A stretch of DNA of 64,000 nt from Rugamonas sp. A1-17 (GCA_025548565.1 JAJLPB010000018.1:1-64000), one strand, 5' to 3'; counted from the first letter of the stretch, positions 34,136-43,551 are shown. Translations and numbers: made by a program. The notes: generated by a model not told the origin, from the sequence alone.

Positions 34136-35395
34136 TCAATCATTGTCTCCCCCCGCCTCGCCCTTGCCGAGTTCCGCTTTCAACACGTAGCTGTTGCTGA
34201 CGGCGATGCGTTCGTCGCCGGACAGTCCGGAGAGCACGGCAACGTACGCGCCGTTGGCGGTGCCCAGAACGACGTGCTTGACCGCGAACCCCCCTTTGAC
34301 CCGCACGAAGACACTGGGCTTGTCCGCCACCGTCTGGACGGCGGCGCGCGGAATGGCCAGCGTCGACGCCTGCTTGGCGTCGGACAGCGGCACCGACACA
34401 TGCACCGTTTCGCCGATACGCCAGGCGCCGTTCCCGTTCGGCAGCGTCGCGATCGCGTGGACCTGGCGCGTGGTCGGGTCCACGATTCGCGAAAGGAAGG
34501 CGATCCGGCCCGCGCTCGTGCGAGCGCCGGAAGAAACATCGACAGTCGAGCCTACGGCCACCCTTCCCGCGTCGTCGGGCGAAAACGCCAGGTCGATCGA
34601 GACCTCGGACAGGTCCGCGATCTCGAACAGCTCGCTGTTGGGTTGCACTGCATCCCCAAGCGCGGCCTTGCGAGCCACCACGTATCCTTTGATGGGCGCG
34701 CGTACGGTCAGCTGGTTCATCGCATTACCAGTGCCGCCGCCGGCGGCGACCAGCCGCTGCTGGGCCAGGTCGGCGCGGATCTTGGCTTCCTGTGCCGCAG
34801 TGCGCGCAGCGATGTAGTCCTGCTGCGCGGATACTTTCTCCTGGTACAGGTGCTCTTCACGCTGGAAGTTCGTGCGCGCCAGTTCAAGTTCGCGTCGTGC
34901 GATGGCCAGATCGGCTTTTAGCTGGGCGGCGTCCTGGCTCTCGATGACCGCAAGCGCGTCGCCCCGCGCCACGGCTTCCCCGAGGTTGCGGTTCAACGCG
35001 ACGATGCGGCCGCCAATAGCCACGGCGACAACCTGGGCGTGCTTAGGGTTGGCAACGATGGTGCCGGGCGCATCGATCGCTCCTGTGAAAAAACGTCGCA
35101 CCGGCATGGTTTCGATGCCGGCGGCGGCAACCTGCTGATCGCTCAGCGTGACCGCATCCTTTTTGCCCTCTCCAGCTTCGCCCTTTTCGTGTCCCTCGCC
35201 CGCTTCACCAGAGTCCTTGTTCGGTTTTTCCTTGTCATCATCGTCTTTCGACGCCTTGGCGACTTTTTCGGTCTGGACCAGTTTCTCGGACTGCTCACCC
35301 GCCGCAGCGTGCGTTTGAGGGGATTGCGGCGAACGCGAACAGGCCGCAAGCGATAGTGCGCAAATGAGCAAGGCAACTCGATGGGAGAAGTGCAT
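34136..35395 (-). CDS. czcB: RND periplasmic adaptor, CzcB-type, 419 aa
   Basis: A signal with lipobox (MHFSHRVALLICALSLAAC) makes this a lipoprotein adaptor. A highly charged linker (about 44-80; DDDDKEKPNKDS and Glu/Gly/Lys repeats) follows, which may bind metal or act as a spacer. Then come the barrel-sandwich/lipoyl parts (GTIVANPKHAQVVAVAIGGR), a coiled coil (KADLAIARRELELARTNFQR) and beta-barrel regions (RAPIKGYVVARKAALGDAVQ). It joins the CzcA pump to the CzcC channel. It lies four bases after czcC in one operon. Confidence 0.9.
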   Translation of the reverse strand: MHFSHRVALLICALSLAACSRSPQSPQTHAAAGEQSEKLVQTEKVAKASKDDDDKEKPNKDSGEAGEGHEKGEAGEGKKDAVTLSDQQVAAAGIETMPVRRFFTGAIDAPGTIVANPKHAQVVAVAIGGRIVALNRNLGEAVARGDALAVIESQDAAQLKADLAIARRELELARTNFQREEHLYQEKVSAQQDYIAARTAAQEAKIRADLAQQRLVAAGGGTGNAMNQLTVRAPIKGYVVARKAALGDAVQPNSELFEIADLSEVSIDLAFSPDDAGRVAVGSTVDVSSGARTSAGRIAFLSRIVDPTTRQVHAIATLPNGNGAWRIGETVHVSVPLSDAKQASTLAIPRAAVQTVADKPSVFVRVKGGFAVKHVVLGTANGAYVAVLSGLSGDERIAVSNSYVLKAELGKGEAGGDND

Positions 35396-35398
35396 GTT

Positions 35399-36649
35399 TT
35401 AGTCCTTGTAGAGAGATGCCGTGCTGCCGTTGAGTCGCGCGAGCCGGGCACGCGCGTCGTGCAATGCGGCCAGGGCGTCGATCGAGACCTCGCGCGATTC
35501 CGTCAATGCGCGCTCGGCCTCGATCAGGTCCAGTTGCGAGAACCTGCCTGCCGCGTACCCGATGCGCGCGATCCGCGCCGCCTCGCCTGCCGCCGCCAGC
35601 GCGGGCCCGGCGGCTTCGGCGGCAGCCTGGGCGTTGGCCACGTCGCTCTGCGCGTCGACCAAGGCCTGCTCGGCGTCGAGCGAGACGGCGGCCCGTTGCG
35701 CCTGGGCCCGGTCGAATTCCGCGCCCGCCCGGGCTAGCTCGCCGGCGCCGTTGTTGAATATCGGAAGCGGTACCGAAAGCGACAAGACCGCCGCCTTGTC
35801 GTGCGAGTCACCGATGCGACGGGCGCCCACGCTCACCGTCACGTCAGGCACCCGCGCGCTCCTTGCGGCCGCAACCCGTGCCCTCGCGGTAGCGATGTCG
35901 GCATCGGCAGCCGCAAGGGCCAGCGGGCGACCTTCCGGGACCGCTCCTAGCCCGGCCTTGATGTCGTCAAACCAAGGCGCGGAAATCGTCACTGGAGTGG
36001 AACTTCCCAGCAGACGGCCCAGCGTTGACGATGCAGTTTCGACTGCACGTTCGGCCCGCGCTGCCTTGACATGGGCATTGATGCGCATGACTTCCGCCCG
36101 TTGCTCGTCAATGGGCGACGCCTTGCCGGCCTTAACGCGCTCCCGCGCGACTTTCGCGGAGCGCTCGGCGAGTTCGAGACTGGCCTTGCCTAGTTCGAGG
36201 CGATGCTGGTTCGCCGCCAGGGCAATGAATGCCTGGGTCACCTTCAGCGTGAGGTCCGCGCGGCTCGTGGTAACACCCAACGTTGCTGCGTCGCGCTCGG
36301 CTTCGGCGACCCTTGTCCTTGCCTCGCGCTTGCCGCCGAGCTCGATCGGCACTGAAACCGAATACGTCTTGTCCCCTCCTCCGAAACCCGCATAGCGGCC
36401 CGACCCGAGTACGTTTTCGGCTTCTATGCCGAGCGACGGGTTTGGACGCGCCTGCGCAACCTGAATGCCGGCATCGGCCGCGCGCGCGCCGGCGAGCGCA
36501 CCAGCGACAGTCGGCGCTTGAGCCTGGGCATGCTCGATAGCGGCATGTAGCGTAAGCAGGGGATCTTGTGCGAAGGCGGTTGCCTGCGCAGCAAGACTGC
36601 ACAACAGTAGTCCTGTGCGAGCGGCATTTCGGAATAGGTACTTTGGCAT
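35399..36649 (-). CDS. czcC: Outer-membrane efflux channel, CzcC-type, 416 aa
   Basis: Signal peptide MPKYLFRNAARTGLLLCSLA ending near AFA, then two TolC-like repeats with long helices (LTLHAAIEHAQAQAPTVAGA; LGKASLELAERSAKVARERV; LSVPLPIFNNGAGELARAGA; ARIGYAAGRFSQLDLIEAER). Length is normal for CzcC. First gene of the czcCBA operon; its promoter is the MerR-type promoter at 36680-36710 shared with the divergent regulator. It forms the outer-membrane exit duct for the pump. Confidence 0.92.
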   Translation of the reverse strand: MPKYLFRNAARTGLLLCSLAAQATAFAQDPLLTLHAAIEHAQAQAPTVAGALAGARAADAGIQVAQARPNPSLGIEAENVLGSGRYAGFGGGDKTYSVSVPIELGGKREARTRVAEAERDAATLGVTTSRADLTLKVTQAFIALAANQHRLELGKASLELAERSAKVARERVKAGKASPIDEQRAEVMRINAHVKAARAERAVETASSTLGRLLGSSTPVTISAPWFDDIKAGLGAVPEGRPLALAAADADIATARARVAAARSARVPDVTVSVGARRIGDSHDKAAVLSLSVPLPIFNNGAGELARAGAEFDRAQAQRAAVSLDAEQALVDAQSDVANAQAAAEAAGPALAAAGEAARIARIGYAAGRFSQLDLIEAERALTESREVSIDALAALHDARARLARLNGSTASLYKD

Positions 36650-36679
36650 CCTGCACCCTTGACTAGGAGGTAAGATGCC

Positions 36680-36710
36680 TTTATAAACCTTAAAGTCACT
36701 ATAAGGTCAA
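36680..36710 (-). promoter_or_regulatory. MerR-type promoter of czcCBA
   Basis: On the minus strand TTGACC (36710-36705) and TATAAA (36685-36680) are 19 bases apart. The spacer holds the dyad ACCTTA/TAAGGT. The site touches the start of the divergent merR-type gene (36715), so the regulator probably also limits its own synthesis. Confidence 0.8.
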
Positions 36711-36714
36711 CCCC

Positions 36715-37137
36715 ATGACACTCGACCTGCGCATCGGCGACCTGGCGCGATCGGCTGCTATTCCGGCCGCGACCATTCGCTACTACGAAAAAATTGGATT
36801 GCTGACCTCTCCGGCGCGATCGGACGGAAACTATCGTCGTTACGGTAGAGGCGATCTGGATCGCCTGATCTTCGTGCGTCGTGCCCGGGAAATCGGATTC
36901 TCGATCGAACAAGTCAAGGCGCTGCTCGACCTGTCCGATCGGCAGGAAGAAGACTGCGGCACGGTCATGCAGCTCGCGCAAGAGCACCTCGCGGAGGTCG
37001 AACAGAAGATCAGCGACCTTACGAACCTGAAGCAGCGCCTATCGACGCTTGTCTCGTCCTGCGGAGGTGGCAAAGTGTCGAATTGTAGGATCCTCGACGC
37101 ACTGTCTCCTTCCGAGGGGAAGTCGGAGCGGGCTTGA
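36715..37137 (+). CDS. MerR-family metal regulator (CadR/PbrR-like), 140 aa
   Basis: N-terminal winged helix (RIGDLARSAAIPAATIRYYE, then NYRRYGRGDLDRLIFVRRAR), dimer coil, and Cys residues at the positions used for metal sensing in the CadR/PbrR/ZntR group: EEDCGTV before the coil and SSCGGGKVSNC at the end. It faces the 19-bp-spacer promoter that drives czcCBA in the opposite direction. The CDF transporter gene follows by 53 bases. It should activate efflux in the presence of Cd, Pb or Zn; the exact metal is uncertain. Confidence 0.88.
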   Translation: MTLDLRIGDLARSAAIPAATIRYYEKIGLLTSPARSDGNYRRYGRGDLDRLIFVRRAREIGFSIEQVKALLDLSDRQEEDCGTVMQLAQEHLAEVEQKISDLTNLKQRLSTLVSSCGGGKVSNCRILDALSPSEGKSERA

Positions 37138-37190
37138 CCTTCAAGCCGCTCCAATGTTTATGATCGGCTTCGCCCGACGAGGAATTGTTC

Positions 37191-38024
37191 ATGACACAAC
37201 ATTCAACGCAGACCGCCTCCGTTTATCATCGGAGCACCTTTCTCGTTTCGCAAATGGATTGCCCTTCGGAAGAAAATCTTATCCGAATGGCGTTGCAGGG
37301 TTTGAAAGGAGTGACTTCCCTCGAATTCGACTTGGATAAGCGACGCCTGCAGGTGGTGCATACAGAGCCAAGCGAGGCCTTGCTGCAGCGATTGTCGCCG
37401 CTGAACCTGGGAGCCTCCTTGGTTGAATCGGCGCCCTGCGAGGTGGATCCGGACGAGGGGCTTGACCCGGCGGCAAACGCCAGCGATGCCCGTGTGCTGC
37501 GTTTGCTTCTCGCCGTGAACAGCATCATGTTCATGGTCGAGTTCATCTGGGGCTGGATTGCACAGTCGACGGGCCTGGTGGCGGATTCGCTCGACATGTT
37601 TGCGGACGCGGCCGTCTACGCGCTGTCCTTGTACGCGGTAAGTCGTGATGCATCCATGAAAGTGCGCGCCGCGCACATCGCCGGCTGGCTTCAGCTTGCT
37701 CTTGCTGGCGGTGCCCTGGTCGAAGTGGTCAGGCGAGCCATGTATGGGAGCGAGCCGGCGTCAATGCTGATGATGGGTATCGGGTCCGTTGCCCTGGTCG
37801 CCAACGCGGCCTGTCTGGTCCTGATCGCCAAGCGACGCGATCGCGGTGTTCACATGACCGCCAGCTATATTTTTACTGCAAACGATGTGCTGGCCAATCT
37901 GGGCGTCGTCGTCGCTGGTTTGCTGGTCTGGTGGACAGGATCGCCGTATCCGGACCTCATCATTGGTACGGTCATCGCTCTACTCGTTATGAACGGGGCG
38001 CGTCGGATTCTCCGTTTACGCTGA
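37191..38024 (+). CDS. CDF-type cation transporter with N-terminal HMA-like domain, 277 aa
   Basis: Start ATG 37191 after GAGGAATTG. Residues about 14-80 form an HMA-like fold (FLVSQMDCPSEENLIRMALQ), with one Cys in place of the usual CxxC. Residues about 100-277 hold six membrane helices with the CDF features (STGLVADSLDMFADAAVYAL in helix 2; TANDVLANLGVVVAGLL in helix 5), and there is no C-terminal cytoplasmic domain. The domain order is inverted relative to ordinary CDF proteins that carry their metal-sensing domain at the C-terminus. Export of divalent metal from the cytoplasm to the periplasm, where Czc takes over, is the likely role. The last nine bases overlap the convergent resolvase. 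Confidence 0.85.
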   Translation: MTQHSTQTASVYHRSTFLVSQMDCPSEENLIRMALQGLKGVTSLEFDLDKRRLQVVHTEPSEALLQRLSPLNLGASLVESAPCEVDPDEGLDPAANASDARVLRLLLAVNSIMFMVEFIWGWIAQSTGLVADSLDMFADAAVYALSLYAVSRDASMKVRAAHIAGWLQLALAGGALVEVVRRAMYGSEPASMLMMGIGSVALVANAACLVLIAKRRDRGVHMTASYIFTANDVLANLGVVVAGLLVWWTGSPYPDLIIGTVIALLVMNGARRILRLR

Positions 38025-38582
38025 GGGCACTGGCTTCAAGTATTGGTATAGCGTCTCGCGACTGATGCCGAACTCGCGCGCAAGCGTGGCTTTTGGCTCG
38101 CCGGCACCAGCGCGGCGGCGCAGCTCGACAACCTGATCGTTCACCAGAGCTTTCTTTCGGCCTCGGTAGGCGCCGCGTTGCTTGGCCAATGCGATCCCTT
38201 CGCGCTGCCGCTCGCCGATCAAGGCCCGCTCGAACTCTGCGAACGCCCCCATGACCGACAGCAGCAGGTTGGCCATTGGCGAGTCTTCGCCGGTGAAGCT
38301 AAGGCTCTCTTTGACAAATTCGATTCGTATCCCGCGCTTGGTCAACGTCTGTACGAGCCGGCGCAGATCGTCCAAGTTGCGCGCCAGACGGTCCATGCTG
38401 TGTACGACAACCGTGTCGCCTTCGCGGGCGAACGATAACAACGCGTCGAGCTGCGGCCGTTGTGTGTCTTTACCGGATGCCATGTCGGTGAACAGCTTGT
38501 CCACTTGGACCTGATCGAGCTGACGCTCTGGATTCTGGTCCAAACTGCTGACTCGGACATAACCGATGCGCTGACCTCGCAA
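38016..38582 (-). CDS. tnpR: Tn3-family serine resolvase TnpR, 188 aa
   Basis: A TTG start at 38582 is chosen because AGGAGG lies just upstream and the family begins QRIGYVRVSSLDQNPERQLD there; the longer open frame to 38600 is unlikely. Catalytic Ser is in YVRVSSLDQ, with REGDTVVVHSMDRLARNLDD and the E-helix FERALIGERQREGIALAKQR; the C-terminal helix-turn-helix (REFGISRETLYQYL) is complete. It is nearly the same as the remnants at 27043 and 21772. The gene is tail-to-tail with the CDF gene. A res site is expected in 38601-38740. Confidence 0.92.
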   Translation of the reverse strand: MRGQRIGYVRVSSLDQNPERQLDQVQVDKLFTDMASGKDTQRPQLDALLSFAREGDTVVVHSMDRLARNLDDLRRLVQTLTKRGIRIEFVKESLSFTGEDSPMANLLLSVMGAFAEFERALIGERQREGIALAKQRGAYRGRKKALVNDQVVELRRRAGAGEPKATLAREFGISRETLYQYLKPVPSA

Positions 38583-38600
38583 AACGTGCCTCCTTAACAA

Positions 38601-38740
38601 TATATGTCAGGATAGACTCTATGACTGATCAAGGCACATGTCAAGCAAATGCAAAACTAACCCTATCCTGACGGAATGCGCTGGGGTATTCTGACATCAG
38701 GTTAGGGTATAGCTCAAACTGACACACCAAGACTTATGAC
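38601..38740. other. Probable res site next to tnpR
   Basis: AT-rich stretch upstream of the resolvase with scattered TGTCAGGATAG-, CTATCCTGAC- and TCTGACATCAGGTTAGGG-type dyads (38606-38622, 38664-38674, 38692-38706). Tn3-family res sites lie in this position and hold three such subsites. The exact subsites were not resolved by eye. Confidence 0.5.
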
Positions 38741-38859
38741 GCGATTAATGCAATGCGCTTCAAGAACATCATATGATCGCGGGGCCACAAAAATGAGCTC
38801 GCATGACGAAGCGTTCAAATTAGCAAAGCTCGGCTGCTAGACATGCCAAAGGTTTGGAA

Positions 38860-39534
38860 ATGAAAATATTGATCGTTGAAGATGAACCCAAGACCGCCGC
38901 TTTCATCAAGCGAGGTTTTATCGAGGAAGGTTTTGCTGCTGATCACGCTTCGGATGGGCCAGACGGGCTTCATCTCGCGCTGACGGGAGTATATGACCTC
39001 ATCGTACTTGATGTTATGTTGCCCAAGCAGGACGGCTGGTCGGTGCTTACGCGGATCAAGGAACGTCTGCCACGCCAGCCTGTGATTCTTCTCTCGGCAC
39101 TTGACGCCGTTGCTCAACGGGTGAAGGGCCTGGACCTGGGCGCCGATGACTACCTGGTCAAGCCGTTCGCGTTTTCCGAATTGCTTGCCCGCGTACGCAA
39201 CGCCTTGCGTCGGGCGCCGACGCAACAACCTGATATCTTGCGTCTGGCCGATCTCGACATGGACCTGGCTCGGCACAAGGCATCAAGGGCGGGAAAGCCG
39301 CTTGACCTCGCTCCGCAGGAATACCGACTGCTCGAATACCTGCTTCGTCATCCCGGCGAGGTGCTGACCCGGACGCGGCTGGCCGAACAGATATGGGACA
39401 TCAATTTTGACGGCGACAGTAACGTAGTCGACGTCGCTGTGCGTCGACTGCGGCGCAAGGTTGACGATCCCAGCGACCGGAAACTGATTCACACTCTGCG
39501 GGGTGTCGGCTATGTCATCGAAGAACGGCTTTGA
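38860..39534 (+). CDS. OmpR-family heavy-metal response regulator (CzcR/CopR/CusR-like), 224 aa
   Basis: Starts MKILIVEDEPKTAAFIKRGF at 38860. The receiver domain has the phosphorylation site D51 (YDLIVLDVMLPKQDGWSVL) and Lys near KPFAFSELLARV. The C-terminal winged helix is complete (LAPQEYRLLEYLLRHPGEVL; SNVVDVAVRRLRRKVDD). The N-terminal sequence is that of heavy-metal regulators. The kinase gene overlaps its end. Likely target promoters are those of the reductase-porin-MFS genes downstream or the czc genes; no direct sites were recognised. Confidence 0.9.
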   Translation: MKILIVEDEPKTAAFIKRGFIEEGFAADHASDGPDGLHLALTGVYDLIVLDVMLPKQDGWSVLTRIKERLPRQPVILLSALDAVAQRVKGLDLGADDYLVKPFAFSELLARVRNALRRAPTQQPDILRLADLDMDLARHKASRAGKPLDLAPQEYRLLEYLLRHPGEVLTRTRLAEQIWDINFDGDSNVVDVAVRRLRRKVDDPSDRKLIHTLRGVGYVIEERL

Positions 39535-40936
39535 GCCAATGGCCCTCATCGGGGAGCGTGGCTCGATCGCCTTTCGCCTCACGGTCTGGTACGCCCTTCT
39601 TAGCGTGGTGTTGATCGCGTCGGCCGGCAGCATCCTGTACTGGGTCTTGGCGGACCGCCTGCGCCAAGAAGATGACCAATGGCTAGCTGGGCGGATCGCT
39701 CAGGTGCGCGGTATCCTGTTGTTACATTCGCGCGACACTGCGGCTCTCCAGGAAGAGGTTCATCGTGAGGCAGCGATGCTTCCTGGCTCCTATCTGCGCG
39801 TCGTCGATGGCCACGGCATCAATGTGATAGAGGCACCGATTCCGCATGCCGTCGCGGGTGGACGCCCATTCGCAGATCCCCGTTTTCGCACACGCGGCGA
39901 CGAACAGGGCATGGACTGGCCTTCAGGTTCCGGGGAAATGTACCGACTCATGTCCGCTCGGGTCGGCGTCGGTGCCGGATTTACGGTGCAGGTGGCAATG
40001 AACCGGACCAGTGAAGAAGAGGTACTCGCGGCATATCGGCGCATCCTGTGGCTCGCTCTTTCCGCTTCGCTTGCTATCGCCATCATTGCGGGCTACCTGA
40101 TCGCACGGCGCGGCCTGCAGCCAGTGTCCCGGCTGGCAGCCATCATCGCGGAGCTGAGCGCAGCACAGTTGCACCGGCACGTGGTGGACGGCGACTGGCC
40201 TCGGGAATTGCAACCGCTCGCCGCCAATTTCGAGCAGCTCCTAGTGCGCCTGGATGAGTCGTTCGTCCGAATGTCCCGATTTTCCGCCGATATCGCGCAC
40301 GAATTGCGTACCCCTCTCCACATTCTTCAGGGCGAAGCGGAACTGGCCCTTTCCAAGGACCGCTCGAAAGAGCAATATCGCGACTGCATCGCCTCGGCTA
40401 CGGAGGAGTACGAGCGCTTGGCACGGATGGTGGATGCGTTGTTGTTCCTCGCCCGTACGGAACAACCCGATTCGCTGCCTAACAAGCGAACGCTGGTCAT
40501 TGAGCATGAGATCGCCGCCGTGTGCGCTTTCTACCAGGCGCTGGCGGACGAGCAGGAAACCACGCTGATCGCTGGCGGCTCGGGGACGGTGCTGGCCGAT
40601 TCCGCCTTGTTGCGTCATGCGTTGGGCAATCTGATCATCAATGCACTAAACCACACTCCAAGCGGCGGGTCCGTTGTCGTCGATGTGACGAAAACATCTG
40701 ATCGCGCTGTGGAAATCGTCGTCAGCGACACCGGAGAGGGCATTACGCCGGAGGACTTGCCCCACGTTTTCGATCGTTTTTATCGTGCTGACAGCGCACG
40801 CTTCAGGCAGGGCGCCGGCACAGGACTAGGCCTTGCCATCGTCAGGTCAATCATGCTGCTTCACGGCGGATCGGTTTCTCTCGACAGTCAGCTTGGCCGC
40901 GGCACCGCTGCGACACTGAGATTCCCGGCCACGTAA
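39512..40936 (+). CDS. Heavy-metal sensor histidine kinase (CzcS/CusS-like), 474 aa
   Basis: The ATG at 39512 overlaps the regulator gene; GTG 39503 and ATG 39539 are alternatives. Two membrane helices (about 20-43 and 170-192) flank a periplasmic domain of about 125 residues, followed by HAMP, HisKA (FSADIAHELRTPLHILQGEA, His about 263) and HATPase with N box NLIINALNHTPSGGS, DTGEGITPEDL and GLGLAIVRSIMLLHGG. All kinase boxes are intact. It should sense periplasmic metal ions and phosphorylate the adjoining regulator. Confidence 0.9.
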   Translation: MSSKNGFEPMALIGERGSIAFRLTVWYALLSVVLIASAGSILYWVLADRLRQEDDQWLAGRIAQVRGILLLHSRDTAALQEEVHREAAMLPGSYLRVVDGHGINVIEAPIPHAVAGGRPFADPRFRTRGDEQGMDWPSGSGEMYRLMSARVGVGAGFTVQVAMNRTSEEEVLAAYRRILWLALSASLAIAIIAGYLIARRGLQPVSRLAAIIAELSAAQLHRHVVDGDWPRELQPLAANFEQLLVRLDESFVRMSRFSADIAHELRTPLHILQGEAELALSKDRSKEQYRDCIASATEEYERLARMVDALLFLARTEQPDSLPNKRTLVIEHEIAAVCAFYQALADEQETTLIAGGSGTVLADSALLRHALGNLIINALNHTPSGGSVVVDVTKTSDRAVEIVVSDTGEGITPEDLPHVFDRFYRADSARFRQGAGTGLGLAIVRSIMLLHGGSVSLDSQLGRGTAATLRFPAT

Positions 40937-41126
40937 CGACGATATGAATCGGGCACTGCAAGATGACCAAATGGTCAGCTTCCGGTCATGTCGTGGCACT
41001 ACTTCCTTCGCTATGATCGCGTCCACATGTAGTCGGCCCGCAACCTCAGCGCACGATTTTTCCATTCCCTGAACAGGCACCGATAGCGATCGGTCCCACT
41101 TGAATCCCATTGAAAGCGATGAATTA

Positions 41127-42752
41127 ATGGAAGAGTTTTTAATCGCTCAGTTTGATATCTCTTTTATCGATGTCAGCGCCTATATTGGCCTGACGGCCGC
41201 CGGCATCATGACCCTGAACCTTTTCATTGGGCTGCTGCTTTCGGTGCACTACAACACCGAACTCCAGTGGCCTCATCGGCGTCTTCCGCTGCTGGAACTT
41301 CACAAATGGTCCGGTTACAGCGCTCTATTTGTTTCGCTGCTGCATCCCGCTTGGCTACCATTGGCGAAAGCGGCCAACTACACAATCCTTGCTGTTTTTT
41401 TTCCTTTCATCACGCGCGAGCAGCCGATCCTGACGAGTTTGGGTGCGCTCGCAGCGTACACACTGATATTTGTCGTGGTGACCGCGTACCTGCGAAACCG
41501 ATTCAAATATACGTTGTGGAAAAAACTGCACTACGCAAGCTATGTCGTGATCGGCTCATTCCTGGTCCACGGGATTTTCACCGAGCCGTCATTGAAACAC
41601 GACGCGGTTATTGACTATTTGGATGGTGGAAAGCTGTTTATCGAAGCTTGCGCCCTTGTCTGCGTCGGCCTCGTTATCTGGCGCGTGACATATGGAACCA
41701 AACTTCGCGCGTTCAATACGGCACAACAGCCGGAAGAGCCTTCTTGGCGTGGTGAATTGCTAATTCACTCGATCATCGATCTGCGCAACGACGTCAAAAT
41801 GTTCCGCCTGGTGAACCCGCGTGGCGGGGATCTACCTTTTGCATTTTTACCAGGACAGTATCTGCGATTTCGACTCAAGCATGGCGAGAGCGTGTTTACC
41901 CGCAGTTACAGCATTTGCTCGGCACCAGAGACCAAGACTTTTTGCGACATCGCGGTAAAGCGCACGAGCGACGGCAAAGGTTCGGCTTATCTGTACGGCA
42001 TGACGCAGGTGGGGCAAGTTCTTGCATGCGATGGACCGCACGGCACTTTCACGTTCTCTGGCGCCGGTGCCGATGGCGTCGTTCTCATCGCCGGCGGTAT
42101 CGGCCTCACGCCGCTGCTATCGATCATCCGCCATCTGGCGAGCCAGCAGTGGCCGCATGACGTGTTTCTTCTGTTTGCTGTCAGTACCCCGGCGCATAGT
42201 TTGTTCGAGGAGGAACTACACGTACTCGCCGAACGATATCGGCATTTCCACTACGTGATTTTGCCCTCGCGAATCGATGGATCGGCGTGGCCGGGGCCAA
42301 GCGGCCGCTTGCAGTCTTCTCATCTTGTGGAACTGGCCCCTCAGATTGCGCGCCTTCCAGTCTACCTATGTGGTCCTGAGCCAATGATGTCGGCGACAAT
42401 TTCCAGCCTTCGCAGTTTGGGCGTGGACGAAGCACAAATCCACACAGAATCATTCGGCGGCGAAGTCATTCGCGATGACGCACTACGCGCTGCGACGATC
42501 TTTTTCGCAAAGTCCAAGAAAACCGGGTTAGTCACTGCCGGCAGAACGCTGCTTGACGCAGCAGAAGAATACGGGGTACCGATCGAGTCGCTGTGCCGGA
42601 CCGGGGTCTGCGGAACATGTAAAGTCCAGCTGATTTCAGGTGAAGTCAAGATGCACACAGACACATCGCTTACAGCAAGGGATATCCGCAATAACCTCGT
42701 CCTCGCTTGCCAGGCACGGCCGACCACATCAAAAATTGAAATCGCATGCTAA
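41127..42752 (+). CDS. Ferric-reductase-like membrane flavoprotein with C-terminal 2Fe-2S domain, 541 aa
   Basis: Start ATG 41127 is chosen; TTG 41100 is an alternative. The N-terminal half has about six membrane helices with paired His (LHKWSGYSALF, SLLHPAW, LHYASYVVIGSFLVHG), as in ferric-reductase-like haem domains. Then come an FAD-binding barrel (TRSYSICSAP), an NAD(P)-binding part (VLIAGGIGLTPLLSIIRHL, YLCGPEPMM) and a plant-type ferredoxin end with CRTGVCGTCKVQL and a final Cys near LACQAR. So electrons can flow NAD(P)H-FAD-FeS and to membrane haem. It follows the two-component genes and precedes an outer-membrane protein and an MFS gene. Role in metal or metalloid reduction is inference. 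Confidence 0.82.
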   Translation: MEEFLIAQFDISFIDVSAYIGLTAAGIMTLNLFIGLLLSVHYNTELQWPHRRLPLLELHKWSGYSALFVSLLHPAWLPLAKAANYTILAVFFPFITREQPILTSLGALAAYTLIFVVVTAYLRNRFKYTLWKKLHYASYVVIGSFLVHGIFTEPSLKHDAVIDYLDGGKLFIEACALVCVGLVIWRVTYGTKLRAFNTAQQPEEPSWRGELLIHSIIDLRNDVKMFRLVNPRGGDLPFAFLPGQYLRFRLKHGESVFTRSYSICSAPETKTFCDIAVKRTSDGKGSAYLYGMTQVGQVLACDGPHGTFTFSGAGADGVVLIAGGIGLTPLLSIIRHLASQQWPHDVFLLFAVSTPAHSLFEEELHVLAERYRHFHYVILPSRIDGSAWPGPSGRLQSSHLVELAPQIARLPVYLCGPEPMMSATISSLRSLGVDEAQIHTESFGGEVIRDDALRAATIFFAKSKKTGLVTAGRTLLDAAEEYGVPIESLCRTGVCGTCKVQLISGEVKMHTDTSLTARDIRNNLVLACQARPTTSKIEIAC

Positions 42753-42777
42753 CCCTACAAAACATCACGAGGGTACA

Positions 42778-43488
42778 ATGAAAAAATTGCAATTTGGATG
42801 GGTTGTTTTTAGTGTGCTCGTCACTGCCGGCACGGCGCAGTCGGAAGAGTTCACAGGTCAATATCTCGCCACAGGCAATCTTTCGACCCAGTCGCGCCTG
42901 ATGCCCTCACTGAATAGTCGGCTGACAGCGAATTATGCGCCACCCGCCCTGACGGGCAATTTCGATTTTCGTCTGGAGCGCTACACAGAGAACTCGTATC
43001 ACACCATCGATGGGAACATGACGCGCGAGCGGAAATTTGAAGCGCAAATCAATTTTAATTTTCCACTCACCGAACATTTTACGGCGACGGTCGGGGCGCT
43101 GCGGCATGAAAATTACACGTTTCGTGACAACTATAACTGGGCTGTGGCGGGCTTGTCATGGTCTGGCGATATCGCAAAAGACTTGAGTCTCACCACAGCG
43201 CTGTTTGCTGAGAAACGTAACGGTGGTGGTCGCACTTTTTATGATCTGTCCGGAACTGCCGAGCACCGTTTCAAGGAGAAGTACGGGGCGTTTGTCGCCG
43301 CTCATATTTACGAAAATTTGGGCGAGTTCGACGCATCGCCGTCTCATAAACGCGAGTTCGAGACGGGCATAAATTACTACATCAGCAAACGATATTTTGC
43401 TGGAATTTCCTACTTTTATCATCAACAGGTTGGCGATCCGACCGACCGATTTTCGTTTGTCAAACTAAAGGTTGGCGCAAATTTCTGA
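42778..43488 (+). CDS. Outer-membrane beta-barrel protein, 236 aa
   Basis: Starts at ATG 42778 after GAGGGTACA. Signal peptide MKKLQFGWVVFSVLVTAGTA ending near AQS. The mature part alternates polar and aromatic residues in strands (FDFRLERYTENSYHTIDGN; FAAQ-type repeats such as RKFEAQINFNFPLTEHFTAT; REFETGINYYISKRYFAGIS) and ends with Phe (LKVGANF), the typical signal for barrel insertion. No named family. It lies 25 bases after the reductase gene in a likely operon and could act as a channel or sensor for the same substrate. Confidence 0.7.
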   Translation: MKKLQFGWVVFSVLVTAGTAQSEEFTGQYLATGNLSTQSRLMPSLNSRLTANYAPPALTGNFDFRLERYTENSYHTIDGNMTRERKFEAQINFNFPLTEHFTATVGALRHENYTFRDNYNWAVAGLSWSGDIAKDLSLTTALFAEKRNGGGRTFYDLSGTAEHRFKEKYGAFVAAHIYENLGEFDASPSHKREFETGINYYISKRYFAGISYFYHQQVGDPTDRFSFVKLKVGANF

Positions 43489-43551
43489 AAACTGCTTTCT
43501 TGACATCGCCTCGAGCAGCTTGGTATGTGGTTTCATGACGATGGCGAAAAA

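Noticed and set aside
30349..38740. Second end of the nested Tn21/Tn501-type transposon
   Set aside because: No inverted 38-bp match (CTTAGCG... to CCCC) was seen by eye; an altered copy could have been missed.
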